The notes beneath the pieces are model-generated. The model searched no databases. It saw only the letters and a program-made list of their open reading frames with translations, and was not told the DNA's origin. This document shows, piece after piece, positions 26,458 through 35,908 of a DNA stretch of 64,000 bases. Both the position numbers and the translations under genes were made by a program. Source of the DNA: Paraburkholderia tropica (GTDB lineage: Bacteria > Pseudomonadota > Gammaproteobacteria > Burkholderiales > Burkholderiaceae); the NCBI RefSeq assembly GCF_914484835.1, contig NZ_CAJZAR010000028.1:186001-250000 (forward strand), read 5' to 3'. Every line of letters begins with the position of its first letter. The stretch's first letter is position 1.

Positions 26458-26496
26458 CATCTGCTCCATTGTTAACAATTAACAATGGAGCAGATG
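26458..26496. promoter_or_regulatory. 39-bp perfect palindrome containing operator candidate 2
   Basis: CATCTGCTCCATTGTTAA and TTAACAATGGAGCAGATG are perfect 18-base arms around CAA. The core, TTGTTAACAATTAACAA (26469-26485), repeats the site at 26386. It lies in the divergent spacer, about 210 bases before the first dehydrogenase gene. It is most simply an operator for the FCD-GntR regulator, though the arms are longer than a normal operator and could also fold in RNA. Confidence 0.7.
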
Positions 26497-26707
26497 CCTT
26501 CGGTCGTTCGGTCAATCGACCCGGCATCTCGCGGATTCGTTGTATTTGTCTCCTCGGCCGACATCTGTTGGGTCGGCGCTACGCGCGCGTGTAATCAGTA
26601 GTCCGAAAAAATTGTGTTGGGGATGAGCGCGCAAAACTCAGCCTGGTACGTCCCCACAGCCGCATTTGCTTGTCCGATGCTGGCATTCCAATAAGCAGGA
26701 ATCACAG

Positions 26708-27442
26708 ATGTCAAATAATCACGAACCGCGTCGCCGCTTCTTGCGGCAGATGCTGGCGGTTGTCCCGGTCACTTCCGTCGCGACGGCCACGGCGCTCTCC
26801 GAGTCGGCCTGTGGTGACGCACCCTCGTCGGGCACAGTTTCGTCACAAGGCGCAGCGGCGCCTTACGCCCCGCAATATTTCACCGAGGACGAATGGCGCT
26901 TTATCGGCGCTGCCGTCGATCGGCTGATTCCCGCGGACGGCCTCGGAGCGGGGGCGTTGCAAGCCGGCGTGCCCGAATACATCGACAAGCAGATGGACAC
27001 GCCCTACGGTCACGGCAAGCTTTGGTACATGCAAGGGCCGTTTCATCCCGACTCCGTGCCCGAGATGGGCTATCAGATCAACCTGTCGCCGCGCGAGGTC
27101 TATCGTCACGGCATCGAAGCCTGCAACGCGTATTGCAAGCAGCAGCACGGCGGAAAGGTCTTCGCAGAGCTCGACGTCGCGACCCAGGAAGCCGTGCTCC
27201 ACGAACTGGAACACGGTAAACCCGCATTTGACAGCGTGCCCTCGAAGACCTTCTTCGCGACACTGCTCGGCAACACCAAGGAAGGCTTTCTGGCCGATCC
27301 GATCTACGGCGGCAATCAGGGCATGGTCGGCTGGAAGATGGTTGGTTTTCCTGGCGCGCGCGCGGACTTCATGGACTGGATCGATCAGCCGGGCGTCAAG
27401 TACCCGTACGGTCCCGTTTCGATCAACGGCCGTCGGGGGTAA
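26708..27442 (+). CDS. Gluconate 2-dehydrogenase-type small (gamma) subunit
   Basis: A 244-residue protein with a twin-arginine leader (RRRFLRQMLAVVPVTSVATATA). The body is typical of gluconate-2-dehydrogenase subunit 3: YFTEDEWRFIGAAVDRLIPADGLGAGALQAGVPEYIDKQM near residue 60, then KTFFATLLGNTKEGFLADPIYGGN and GWKMVGFPGARADF. It is required for Tat export and assembly of the flavoprotein encoded three bases downstream. ATG at 26708 follows an AGGA. It is the first gene of an operon that sits divergently from the GntR regulator. Confidence 0.92.
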   Translation: MSNNHEPRRRFLRQMLAVVPVTSVATATALSESACGDAPSSGTVSSQGAAAPYAPQYFTEDEWRFIGAAVDRLIPADGLGAGALQAGVPEYIDKQMDTPYGHGKLWYMQGPFHPDSVPEMGYQINLSPREVYRHGIEACNAYCKQQHGGKVFAELDVATQEAVLHELEHGKPAFDSVPSKTFFATLLGNTKEGFLADPIYGGNQGMVGWKMVGFPGARADFMDWIDQPGVKYPYGPVSINGRRG

Positions 27443-27445
27443 GTC

Positions 27446-29221
27446 ATGACGATCAAGAAGAACAAGGTCGATTGCGTGATCGTCGGCTTCGGCTGGACCG
27501 GCGCGATCATGGCGCAGGAACTCACGGACGCGGGCCTCGACGTGGTCGCGCTCGAACGCGGCGCGATGCGCGACACGCCCACCGATGCGGCGTATCCGAA
27601 AGTCGTCGACGAACTCAAGTACGCCGTGCGCGGCGAGCTGTTCCAGGATCTGTCGAAGGAAACCGTCACGATCCGTCACGGCGTGGACGATCTCGCGGTG
27701 CCGTATCGTCAGCATCACTCGTTTCTGCTCGGCAATGGCGTGGGCGGCGCGGGCTTCCACTGGAACGGCATGCACTACCGCATGCTGCCTGAGGAACTGG
27801 AACTGCGTACGCGCTACGAGGAGCGCTACGGCAAGAAGTTCATTCCCGAAGGCATGCAGGTGCAGGACTTCGGCGTGACTTACGACGAGATGGAGCCGTT
27901 CTTCGACTTCGCGGAGAAGGTGTTCGGCACGTCGGGCACGGCGGGTAATCTCAACGGCAAGATCCAGCCGGGCGGCAATCCGCTCGAAGGCGCGCGCAAG
28001 AACGAATTCCCGACGCCCGCGCTGAAGAACGGTCTGGGCGCGACGTTGTTCGAGAAGGCCGCGCGCGATCTCGGTTTCCATCCGTATCCGGCGCCGGCGG
28101 CGAACGCGTCCACGCCGTACACGAACCCGTATGGCGTGCGTCTCGGACCGTGCAACTTCTGCGGCTTCTGCGAAGACTTCGGCTGCTACATGTATTCGAA
28201 GGCCTCGCCGCAGACCACCATTCTGCCTGTGCTGCTGAAGAAAAATAACTTCGAACTCCGTACCAAGTCGTACGTGACGAAGGTGCTGCTCGATTCCGAA
28301 GGCAAGCGCGCGACGGGCGTGACCTACATCGACGCACAAGGCCGCGAAGTCGAGCAGCCTGCGGACATCGTGATCGTCGCGGCGTTCCAGATGCACAACG
28401 TGCGTCTGCTGCTGCTCTCGGGTATCGGCAAGCCGTACGACCCGAAGACGGGCGAAGGCGTCGTGGGCCGCAACTACGCGTACCAGATGAACGGCGGCAT
28501 CAACGTGCTGCTGCCGAAGGGCACGCAGCTCAATCCGTTTATCGGGACCGGCGCGGGCGGCGTGGGTATGGACGACTTCAACGGCGACCAGTTCGATCAT
28601 GGCCCGCTCGGCTTCGTGGGCGGCGCGAGCATTCGCCACGTGCGCACGGGCGGCCGGCCGATCAATCAGGCCGCGACGGTGCCGGGCACGCCCACGTGGG
28701 GCAGCGGCTGGAAGGCGGGCGTGAGCGACGCGTATCAGCGCTACATGACGATCGGCATTTCGGGTTCGGTGATGCCGTATCGCGACGCCTATCTCGACCT
28801 CGATCCCACGTATCGCGACGCGCACGGCCTGCCGCTGCTGCGCATGACATTCGACTGGCACGACAACGAGTACAACATGCTCGACTACATCGGCACGCGC
28901 ATGGAAGAAGTCGCGAAGGCGATGAACCCCGAGAAGCATTACCGCGCGATCCGCAAGAAGGGGCAGCACTACGACACGCGCGTGTATCAGTCGACGCACA
29001 CGACGGGCGGCGCGGTGATGGGCTCGTCGCCGGCGACCAGTGTGGTCAACAAGTATCTGCAAAGCTGGGACGTGCACAACGTGTTCGTGCTGGGCGCTTC
29101 GGCGTTCCCGCAGAACATGGGTTACAACCCGACTGGCATCGTGGCGGCGCTCGCGTATCACTCGGCGAAGGCGATCCGTGAGCAGTATCTGAAGAATCCG
29201 GCTCCGCTGGTTCAGGCTTGA
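27446..29221 (+). CDS. GMC-family FAD dehydrogenase catalytic subunit, gluconate 2-dehydrogenase type
   Basis: A 591-residue flavoprotein. Residues 10-38 form the FAD fold (VIVGFGWTGAIMAQELTDAG...ALERG). NGVGGAGFHWNGMHYRMLP at about 97-115 is characteristic of gluconate and 2-ketogluconate dehydrogenases. C236, C239, C242 and C247 (GPCNFCGFCEDFGCYM) form a Cys cluster at the place where related flavocytochromes bind 3Fe-4S. The C-terminus has THTTGGAVMGSSPATSVVN and GYNPTGIVAALAYHSA with the catalytic His/Asn region. It oxidises a sugar acid or related polyol in the periplasm. The exact substrate is inferred from family only. Confidence 0.92.
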   Translation: MTIKKNKVDCVIVGFGWTGAIMAQELTDAGLDVVALERGAMRDTPTDAAYPKVVDELKYAVRGELFQDLSKETVTIRHGVDDLAVPYRQHHSFLLGNGVGGAGFHWNGMHYRMLPEELELRTRYEERYGKKFIPEGMQVQDFGVTYDEMEPFFDFAEKVFGTSGTAGNLNGKIQPGGNPLEGARKNEFPTPALKNGLGATLFEKAARDLGFHPYPAPAANASTPYTNPYGVRLGPCNFCGFCEDFGCYMYSKASPQTTILPVLLKKNNFELRTKSYVTKVLLDSEGKRATGVTYIDAQGREVEQPADIVIVAAFQMHNVRLLLLSGIGKPYDPKTGEGVVGRNYAYQMNGGINVLLPKGTQLNPFIGTGAGGVGMDDFNGDQFDHGPLGFVGGASIRHVRTGGRPINQAATVPGTPTWGSGWKAGVSDAYQRYMTIGISGSVMPYRDAYLDLDPTYRDAHGLPLLRMTFDWHDNEYNMLDYIGTRMEEVAKAMNPEKHYRAIRKKGQHYDTRVYQSTHTTGGAVMGSSPATSVVNKYLQSWDVHNVFVLGASAFPQNMGYNPTGIVAALAYHSAKAIREQYLKNPAPLVQA

Positions 29222-29231
29222 GGAGCGCGCG

Positions 29232-30608
29232 ATGACGATGAAGAAAATCACGATGGCCGCGCTGTCCTCGGCGATGGTCGCGGGCGCGGCGTGGGCCGCT
29301 TACGCGTTCGCACAGGAGCCGGCTTCAGCGCCGCGCGTGGCAACGCAGGCCGCGCAACCGCAAGCGACGGCCGCGATGAGCGACGCCGACAAGGCGCTCA
29401 TCGAGAAGGGCCGCTATCTCGCGGCGGCGGCGGACTGTATCGCGTGCCACACCGCGAAGAACGGCAAGCCCTTCGCGGGCGGTCTGGGTATCGATTCGCC
29501 GATCGGCAAGATCTATTCGACCAATATCACGCCGGACAAGGCGACGGGCATTGGCGACTACACGTTCCAGGAGTTCGACGATGCCGTGCGTCGCGGCGTG
29601 GCGAAGAATGGCTCGTCGCTTTATCCCGCCATGCCGTACGTCTCCTACGCGAAGGTCAAGCCCTCGGACGTGAAGGCGCTCTACGCGTACTTCATGCATG
29701 GCGTGCAGCCGGTCGCGCAGCCGAACCGGTCGACCGATATCATGTGGCCGCTTTCGATGCGCTGGCCGCTGCGTTTCTGGCGCATGGCGTTCGCGCCGGA
29801 CGCGATCACGGACGACCGCCCGCTGCCGAACGATCCGATCGTACGCGGCCGCTATCTGGTGGAAGGTCTCGCGCATTGCAGCGCGTGCCACACGCCGCGC
29901 GGCGTTGGCTTGCAGGAGAAGTCGCTGACTGACGACGGCCACACGTTCCTCTCGGGCGGCGTGATCGACGGCTATCTCGCGAAGAACCTGCGCGGCGACA
30001 GCAAGGACGGTCTCGGCACGTGGAGCGAGGCGGATATCGTCGCGTTCCTGAAGGGCGGACGCACGGCGCATTCGGCGGCCTTCGGCGGCATGACGGAAGT
30101 GGTCGAGAACAGCACGCAGCATATGAGCGATGCGGATCTCTTCGCGATTGCCGCGTATCTGAAGACGCTCGCGCCGGCTGACGCCGCAGGCAGTGCGTTG
30201 CTGCCCAATCCGGCCGCCGCCACCGCGTTGCGCGCGGGCACCGATCGCAGCAATGGCGCGCTGACCTACGTTGACAACTGTGCTGCGTGCCATCGCACGA
30301 CCGGCGTGGGATATTCGGGCACTTTCCCGGCACTTGCGCTTTCGTCGGCGGTGAATTCGGATGATCCGACTTCGTTGATTCATCTCGTGCTGCAAGGTGG
30401 CGAAATGCCGTGGACTAAATCGGCGCCGACACACTACGGCATGCCGGGCTTCTCGGATCGGTTGACTAACCGCGATGTCGCCGACGTGCTGACTTTCGTG
30501 CGATCGAGCTGGGGCAATCACGCGCCGGCGGTCACGGCGGATCAGGTCGCGAAGGTACGCGAAGCGGTCAAGGCATCAGCGCAGCCCATACGCGCGGAGA
30601 ACCCGTAA
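29232..30608 (+). CDS. Triheme cytochrome c subunit of the gluconate-dehydrogenase-type complex
   Basis: A 458-residue cytochrome with an N-terminal signal/anchor (ITMAALSSAMVAGAAWAAYAFA) and haem motifs CIACH (69-73), CSACH (216-220) and CAACH (350-354). Motifs such as YPAMPYVSYAKVKPSDVKALYAYF are shared with the module-1 cytochrome, but there is no C-terminal membrane helix here. It passes electrons from the flavoprotein to ubiquinone. It closes the operon and is followed by two hairpins. Confidence 0.93.
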   Translation: MTMKKITMAALSSAMVAGAAWAAYAFAQEPASAPRVATQAAQPQATAAMSDADKALIEKGRYLAAAADCIACHTAKNGKPFAGGLGIDSPIGKIYSTNITPDKATGIGDYTFQEFDDAVRRGVAKNGSSLYPAMPYVSYAKVKPSDVKALYAYFMHGVQPVAQPNRSTDIMWPLSMRWPLRFWRMAFAPDAITDDRPLPNDPIVRGRYLVEGLAHCSACHTPRGVGLQEKSLTDDGHTFLSGGVIDGYLAKNLRGDSKDGLGTWSEADIVAFLKGGRTAHSAAFGGMTEVVENSTQHMSDADLFAIAAYLKTLAPADAAGSALLPNPAAATALRAGTDRSNGALTYVDNCAACHRTTGVGYSGTFPALALSSAVNSDDPTSLIHLVLQGGEMPWTKSAPTHYGMPGFSDRLTNRDVADVLTFVRSSWGNHAPAVTADQVAKVREAVKASAQPIRAENP

Positions 30609-30631
30609 CGCGTTTGCGAAAGCGTTTGACC

Positions 30632-30696
30632 CGGTGAGAGCGACATGCGCTCACCGACTTTTGACCCGTGACGACACAGTGCCGTCACGGGTCAAA
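30632..30696 (+). terminator. Double hairpin terminator of the dehydrogenase operon
   Basis: A first hairpin has CGGTGAG and CTCACCG arms (30632-30638 and 30650-30656). A second has perfect 14-base arms, TTTGACCCGTGACG and CGTCACGGGTCAAA (30660-30673 and 30683-30696), around a 9-base loop. Both lie within 90 bases of the cytochrome stop. The second probably terminates transcription; there is no extended T run. The rest of the gap up to 30888 shows nothing distinctive. Confidence 0.75.
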
Positions 30697-30888
30697 TGAT
30701 AGATCATGGTGCAGACTTCTCGTGCTCAACCATTTAATCAGGTATGCGTATTAAGTTGTGGTGGAAATGTCGCTGGCGACACCGAATTAATCTGTAAAAC
30801 GACTAAAGGTGTGTGTGATGTTGCCGATATTCATTAAGAATGTACCGAACTGACCCTGCCTGATTGACAGACCAACGACAGTCCTCTC

Positions 30889-32448
30889 ATGACGATGCTA
30901 CGCACCCATCTTTCGATTAATGGCCGCCTCATTGCGGCGATGTCCTTTCTTGGCGTTCTGCTGATTGTCATCGGCGCGTTTGGGCTTGTTGGCATGGTCG
31001 CCAGCAACAACGCGAACCGGCATACGTACTCCGAACAACTGCCGAAGTCGATCGCCGTGGGTGAGATGACGATCATGGTGGGCCGTCAGCGCACGTCGCT
31101 CGATCGCGCGGCGATCAATCCCGGCTCGCAAGACGCACAGAACATGTACGGCAAGGAAAAGGAAGTTCGGGACGCCGCGGAAGCCGCCTGGCAAAAATAT
31201 CTTTCTTTGCCGCGCGATGCAGAAGAGGACCAACTGGCATCGAGCGTCACGCAGCAATACCAGGCAACGGAAGCCGAACTCGCACGTTTTCGCGACGCCA
31301 CGCAGCGCGGCGATCGCGACGAAATCCTCAAGCTGATGTTCAGTGTGGGCAAGATCTACACGACCATGCAGGAGGCGGCGAACGCGCTGAAGACTTATCA
31401 GTTCAAGCAGTCGAAGGAAGAGTACGAGACCACGGAGCGTCACTATCATCTATTCGTCGCGGCCAGCATTGGCGCGATCCTCGCGGGCCTGTGCGCTGCG
31501 GTCGGTAGCTGGTATTTTCTGCGCAAGGCAATTCTCGTCCCGGTGAACGATGCGGTGGCGCATTTCGGACAGATTGCGCAAGGCAATCTCAGCCGCAAGA
31601 TCGAGGTCCGCACGCACGACGAAATGGGGCGTATGCTCGGCGGTCTCGTGGAAATGCAGACGAATCTTCGGCAGACGGTACGCACGCTGAGCGAAGGCAG
31701 CAACGCGATCGCAAGCGCAACGCGTCAGATCGCCGCCGGCAACGCGGACCTTTCGGCGCGCACGGAGTCGCAAGCGGCATCGCTTCAGGAAACGGCAACG
31801 AGCACCGATGAGTTGACGAGCACGGTCCGTCAAAACGCCGACAACGTGCAGCGCGCAAGCGAGCTGTCGTCGACGGCATCGAACATTGCGCGGCGCGGGC
31901 ATGAGGTTGTGTCGCGCGTCGTCAAGACAATGGGCGACATCAGCCAAAGTTCCGCGTCGGTGGCTGAAATCACCGCGATCATCGAAGGCATTGCCTTCCA
32001 GACCAATATTCTCGCGCTCAACGCCGCAGTCGAAGCCGCGCGTGCCGGCGATCAGGGGCGTGGCTTCGCGGTCGTGGCGGGCGAAGTCCGCACGCTCGCC
32101 CAGCGATCTTCCGCAGCCGCGAAGGAAATTCGCGAGTTGATCGCAAAGTCGACGACGCGTATCGACGATGGTGCGAAACAGGTCAACGAAGCTGGCGACA
32201 CCATGACCGAATTGATCGATGCGGTCGCGCGTACGAACGCGATCATGTCGGAAATCGCCGCGGCCACGCAGGAGCAGAGTCACGGGCTGAGTCAGGTCAG
32301 CATCGCGGTGAATAACATGGACAACGCCACTCAACAGAATGCGGCCTTGGTCGAAGAAGCCGCCGCCGCTGCGAGTTCGCTTGAAGACCAGGCACGCATG
32401 CTCGCAGCGACGGCAGCGCAGTTTACGCTCGGCGAAGAAGTGGCCTGA
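30889..32448 (+). CDS. Methyl-accepting chemotaxis protein (Tar-like periplasmic domain)
   Basis: A 519-residue chemoreceptor. TM1 is at about 13-36, followed by a four-helix-bundle sensing domain of about 150 residues ([32 protein letters not shown]...), TM2 at about 188-210, HAMP at about 211-265 and the signalling coiled coil. The hairpin tip [45 protein letters not shown] is canonical. There is no C-terminal NWETF-type CheR/CheB tether; it ends FTLGEEVA. Located after a dehydrogenase operon and before a binding-protein gene, it may sense a related nutrient (inference). Confidence 0.94.
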   Translation: MTMLRTHLSINGRLIAAMSFLGVLLIVIGAFGLVGMVASNNANRHTYSEQLPKSIAVGEMTIMVGRQRTSLDRAAINPGSQDAQNMYGKEKEVRDAAEAAWQKYLSLPRDAEEDQLASSVTQQYQATEAELARFRDATQRGDRDEILKLMFSVGKIYTTMQEAANALKTYQFKQSKEEYETTERHYHLFVAASIGAILAGLCAAVGSWYFLRKAILVPVNDAVAHFGQIAQGNLSRKIEVRTHDEMGRMLGGLVEMQTNLRQTVRTLSEGSNAIASATRQIAAGNADLSARTESQAASLQETATSTDELTSTVRQNADNVQRASELSSTASNIARRGHEVVSRVVKTMGDISQSSASVAEITAIIEGIAFQTNILALNAAVEAARAGDQGRGFAVVAGEVRTLAQRSSAAAKEIRELIAKSTTRIDDGAKQVNEAGDTMTELIDAVARTNAIMSEIAAATQEQSHGLSQVSIAVNNMDNATQQNAALVEEAAAAASSLEDQARMLAATAAQFTLGEEVA

Positions 32449-32526
32449 GCGACATCAGTTTCCGGCTGAGCGAGTTCGCCGCGTTCTGCGCGACGATATC
32501 GCAGCGAATCCGAAACAGCGCCGTCC

Positions 32527-33672
32527 TTACATTTTCATAATGTCGATGAGTGTTTTTTCGCCCTTCTTGTAGTAAAAGAGCGAGATCACACCATGCTCCA
32601 AATCACCTTTCGAGTCGAATGCCGTTTGGCCGATCACACCCTCGTAATCGGTCGATGGCATTGCAGCAAGAATCTTTGCGGGGGCGGTCGAGTTGGCGCG
32701 TTTCATCGCGTCCACAAGGATGTACACGGAGTCGTATGAATACGGTGCGTAAATCTGGATAGGTTGCCCGTAGCGCTTTTTGTATTTCTCGCTAAATGCC
32801 GCCCCTCCCGGCATCTTCGAAAGCGCCATTCCGGCTTCAGAGCAGATAACGTTATCGGTTGCCGTACCGGCCAGTTCTGCCAGCGACTCCGTACACACGC
32901 CATCGCCCGCGAGAATTCGCGCGTGAATGCCGAGTTTCGCCGCTTGCTTCGCGAACGGGCCGCCCGTTGCGTCTTCGCCGCCGTACATGATGACGTCAGG
33001 ATGCTCGCCCTTGATCCTGGTGAGGATCGAGCGGAAGTCCACGGCCTTGTCGTTCGTCGCGTCGTGCGAAAGCACGGTCGCGCCTTGCTTCCTCGCTCCT
33101 TTCTCAAACTCGCTGGCGAGCCCTTGGCCATAGGCCGTCGAGTCGTCCACGATTGCCACAGTCCGCGCTTTCAGCGCCGTCAACGCGTAGTTCGCGAGTG
33201 CCGGTCCCTGCTGCGCATCAGTACCGACCACGCGGAACGCAGTCTTGTAACCGAGCAAGGTATAGGCCGGATTGGTTGCGCCCGGTGAAATTTGAACGAT
33301 TCCTGCATCGCTAAAGATCTTGGCGGCGGGAATGGTTGTGCTCGACATGTCGCTGCCAATGACCGCGACCACACCGTCGTCGACCAGCTTCTGGGCAACG
33401 ACGGTGCCCGTCTTGGGGTCCGCTGCGTCGTCCTGAGCATCGAGTTCGAATTTGACCTTCTTGCCTGCGATCACCAGTTGCTTCGCGTTGATCTCCTCGA
33501 TCGCGAGACGCGCACCATTTTGGTCGTCCTTGCCCACATGGGCGCTCATGCCGGTCAATGGAGCGAAGTGTCCAATCCTGACAATTTCATCGGCATTCGA
33601 CGTCGTCGCGATCGCCGAGAACATAAGCGCCACGACGGCGACCAGACTTGACTTGCCACGCACAACAATCAT
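32527..33672 (-). CDS. LivK-like periplasmic binding protein (branched-chain amino acid ABC transporter family)
   Basis: A 381-residue protein with a signal peptide (GKSSLVAVVALMFSAIATTSNA). The type I periplasmic-binding fold shows in VRIGHFAPLTGMSAHVGKDDQNGARLAIEEIN, VAVIGSDMSSTTIPAAKIFSDAGIVQISPGATNPAYT and TVAIVDDSTAYGQGLASEFEKGA. ATG at 33672 is preceded by GGAG. No permease or ATPase genes are adjacent, so it either uses a transporter encoded elsewhere or serves a receptor. It is divergent from the diaminopropionate lyase and may bind that or another amino acid. Confidence 0.9.
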   Translation of the reverse strand: MIVVRGKSSLVAVVALMFSAIATTSNADEIVRIGHFAPLTGMSAHVGKDDQNGARLAIEEINAKQLVIAGKKVKFELDAQDDAADPKTGTVVAQKLVDDGVVAVIGSDMSSTTIPAAKIFSDAGIVQISPGATNPAYTLLGYKTAFRVVGTDAQQGPALANYALTALKARTVAIVDDSTAYGQGLASEFEKGARKQGATVLSHDATNDKAVDFRSILTRIKGEHPDVIMYGGEDATGGPFAKQAAKLGIHARILAGDGVCTESLAELAGTATDNVICSEAGMALSKMPGGAAFSEKYKKRYGQPIQIYAPYSYDSVYILVDAMKRANSTAPAKILAAMPSTDYEGVIGQTAFDSKGDLEHGVISLFYYKKGEKTLIDIMKM

Positions 33673-33684
33673 ATTGATCTCCAC

Positions 33685-34112
33685 TTGAGGTTCAGTGATG
33701 GTTGACTTCCGATCGACCCAGGGTAAAGCGAAGAACTACTCGCGAGCGCTTTACGAGGCGTGGAAGAAGTCTATCGATGCGTCCTGATATCCAATATGGG
33801 CGTCAAAGGTGATTTCGCGAATTTTTCTCTAAATAGCGCTCGCTGCTGCAAATTTATTCACCTCGGGCGACGCGGGTCCGCCTGCGGCAAGCCGGCATCG
33901 GACTGCTCCATAACTGCATTCCTTCACCGCTGAAAGAAATCTCGCATTTCGTCCGCCATTCGATACGAATTTGCATTGTCTGTTTCTGTTTCGATAAAAA
34001 CGAGAGAGCTGGGCGCATTACCATTTACGTATGCCGTTCGGATGGTCTTCGCCGGAACACTGAACGATCGTTTCGATCACCAGCCCATCTAATCTTTTAG
34101 ATAAAGAGCTTT
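33685..34112. other. Divergent regulatory region between the LivK-like and dpaL genes
   Basis: These 428 bases contain no convincing gene. They must hold promoters for both genes. AT-rich patches (AATTTTTCTCTAAATAGC near 33820; TAATCTTTTAGATAAAG near 34092) are plausible promoter or Lrp-binding DNA, but I see no clean palindrome. Confidence 0.45.
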
Positions 34113-35351
34113 ATGATGTTTACATCGAACAGACACATTGCACATTCGCCTTATCCTGATCGACTGAAGGAGATATTGAATATCGCAGCGGTCAATGAAA
34201 GTCGGGAGTGGCTTGCCTTTTGGCCCGGTATCAACATGGCCGGCACGCCCTTGTGGACGCTGCCGGGACTCGCGCAGCAGTTCGGCGTTGCACATATCAG
34301 CCTCAAAGATGAATCGACCCGTTCACCGCTCGGGAGCTTCAAGGCGCTCGGCGCGCCGATCGCGCTGGTACGGTTGATCAAACGTCGCTGGCCGGAGCAT
34401 GCGTTGAGCGCAGATGATCTGTTCGCGGGGCGACACCGTGATTTGCTTGCGCACTTCACGGTGATTAGTGCAACTGACGGCAACCACGGCAAAGCACTCG
34501 CCGCCGCCGCGCAAGCCATAGGATGTGGATGCGTAATCGTGATTCATGCGAACGTCATTGCCGAGCGTGAGCAGGCTATCGCCGCGTACGGCGCACGGAT
34601 CGTGCGTAGTGCGGGCAACTACGATCAATCGGTCGAAGAAGCCGCACGACTGGCTGCACAGAATGGCTGGCATGTCGTATCCGACACGTCATACGAGGGA
34701 TACGAGGACGTCCCGCGCGACGTGATGCAGGGCTACGGGATCATCGCGGCGGAAGTCATCGAACAGGCGAAGTGCACCCCGGACCACTGCGCATTCACGC
34801 ATGTTTTCGTGCAAGGAGGTGTCGGTGGTCTCGCGGCCGGCATCGTGGGACAGCTTTGGGAGTTTCATCAACTCAGGCGCCCGCGCTTTGTCGTCGTCGA
34901 GCCGCAGGAGGCGGACTGTCTGTATCAAAGCGCCGTCGCGGGTCGACTGAAAAAGGCAACGGGCTCCGTCGACTCGATTATGGCGGGACTCGCGTGCGGC
35001 GAAGCATCGCCGCTCGCGTGGAAAATGCTGGAGAAGGGCGCCGATCATTTCATGACGATCGACGACTCCGAGGCTGTTCAGGCAATGCGTGTGGCCGCGG
35101 CCGGCAACGTTTTCGATCCTCCGCTCGTCATCGGCGAATCTGGCGCGGCGGGCCTTGCCGGCCTCCACGCGCTGCTACGTCAACCCGCGTTGAAGGCGGA
35201 AGCCGGACTCGATGCGCAGTCGCGCGTGTTGCTCATCAGCACCGAAGGCGCGACTGCACCCTCGGTCTACGAGGCGTGCGTCGGCGAGGCTGCCGAGTCG
35301 GTCCTCGCGAGACAGGCTGCGTGGCTGCCGCCTTCTTCCACCACACGCTAA
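34113..35351 (+). CDS. dpaL: Diaminopropionate ammonia-lyase (PLP, fold type II)
   Basis: A 412-residue enzyme. K77 in RSPLGSFKALGAP is the PLP lysine, and D122 in ISATDGNHGKALAAAA matches the catalytic Asp of the E. coli enzyme (K77, D120). The second Asp region is VVSDTSYEGYEDVPRDVMQGYG. FVQGGVGGLAAG and VIGESGAAGLAGL form the phosphate and cofactor loops. It converts 2,3-diaminopropionate (either enantiomer) to pyruvate and two ammonia. An Lrp/AsnC regulator follows in convergent orientation and is its probable controller. Confidence 0.9.
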   Translation: MMFTSNRHIAHSPYPDRLKEILNIAAVNESREWLAFWPGINMAGTPLWTLPGLAQQFGVAHISLKDESTRSPLGSFKALGAPIALVRLIKRRWPEHALSADDLFAGRHRDLLAHFTVISATDGNHGKALAAAAQAIGCGCVIVIHANVIAEREQAIAAYGARIVRSAGNYDQSVEEAARLAAQNGWHVVSDTSYEGYEDVPRDVMQGYGIIAAEVIEQAKCTPDHCAFTHVFVQGGVGGLAAGIVGQLWEFHQLRRPRFVVVEPQEADCLYQSAVAGRLKKATGSVDSIMAGLACGEASPLAWKMLEKGADHFMTIDDSEAVQAMRVAAAGNVFDPPLVIGESGAAGLAGLHALLRQPALKAEAGLDAQSRVLLISTEGATAPSVYEACVGEAAESVLARQAAWLPPSSTTR

Positions 35352-35419
35352 CTCGTTGCGTCGTGTAGAGCGGGGCGGTGCAGCCAACATGGCTTCCCGC
35401 TCGCGCTTGTGCGCCAAAC

Positions 35420-35908
35420 TTAGGGCTCGATACCAAGCGGCACATTAAGTCCGGCCTTCACCCGGTCCATGACGACAAGCGTCTTGAAGCGCTTCACGTT
35501 GTTATTGCCGAAGAACAGTTCGCGAGTCAGCTCGTCGTATTGGTCCATATCGCGCACGACGAGCACCAGTACGAAATCCCATTCGCCCGCAATGTAATAA
35601 CACTGCTGGATTTGCGGGCAGGCTCCGAACGTTCGCTTCATTGCATCGAGCAGGTCGATCTGTTCCCGCTCGATCTCAACCGTCACGATAATCATCAGCG
35701 GATAACCCACCGCATCGGATTTGACGACTGCGGTGTACCGCTCAATGACCTTGTCATCGGACAGACGCTTCAAACGCCGATTGACTGCCGCAGTCGACAG
35801 GTTGACGCGCGCGCCTAATTCGTTTTGTGGAATGCGCGCATCGTTTTGGACTTCTGCAAGCAATTTCCGGTCATAGTCGTCGAGTTGAGCAGCCATCGAG
35901 AAATCCAT
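35420..35908 (-). CDS. Lrp/AsnC-family transcriptional regulator
   Basis: A 162-residue regulator with an N-terminal helix-turn-helix (LDDYDRKLLAEVQNDARIPQNELGARVNLSTAAVNRRLKRLSDDKVI, about 10-60) and a C-terminal RAM ligand domain (YPLMIIVTVEI, FGACPQIQQCYYIAGEWDFVLVLVVRDM). ATG at 35908 or 35896 could be the start; a TTG lies one codon further upstream. It converges on dpaL and probably responds to an amino acid. Such regulators typically control neighbouring amino-acid genes and themselves. Confidence 0.9.
   Translation of the reverse strand: MDFSMAAQLDDYDRKLLAEVQNDARIPQNELGARVNLSTAAVNRRLKRLSDDKVIERYTAVVKSDAVGYPLMIIVTVEIEREQIDLLDAMKRTFGACPQIQQCYYIAGEWDFVLVLVVRDMDQYDELTRELFFGNNNVKRFKTLVVMDRVKAGLNVPLGIEP

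Noticed and set aside
26843..29251. An 802-codon open frame on the minus strand
   Set aside because: Antisense to the gluconate-dehydrogenase gamma and alpha genes; its composition is typical of a mirror frame.
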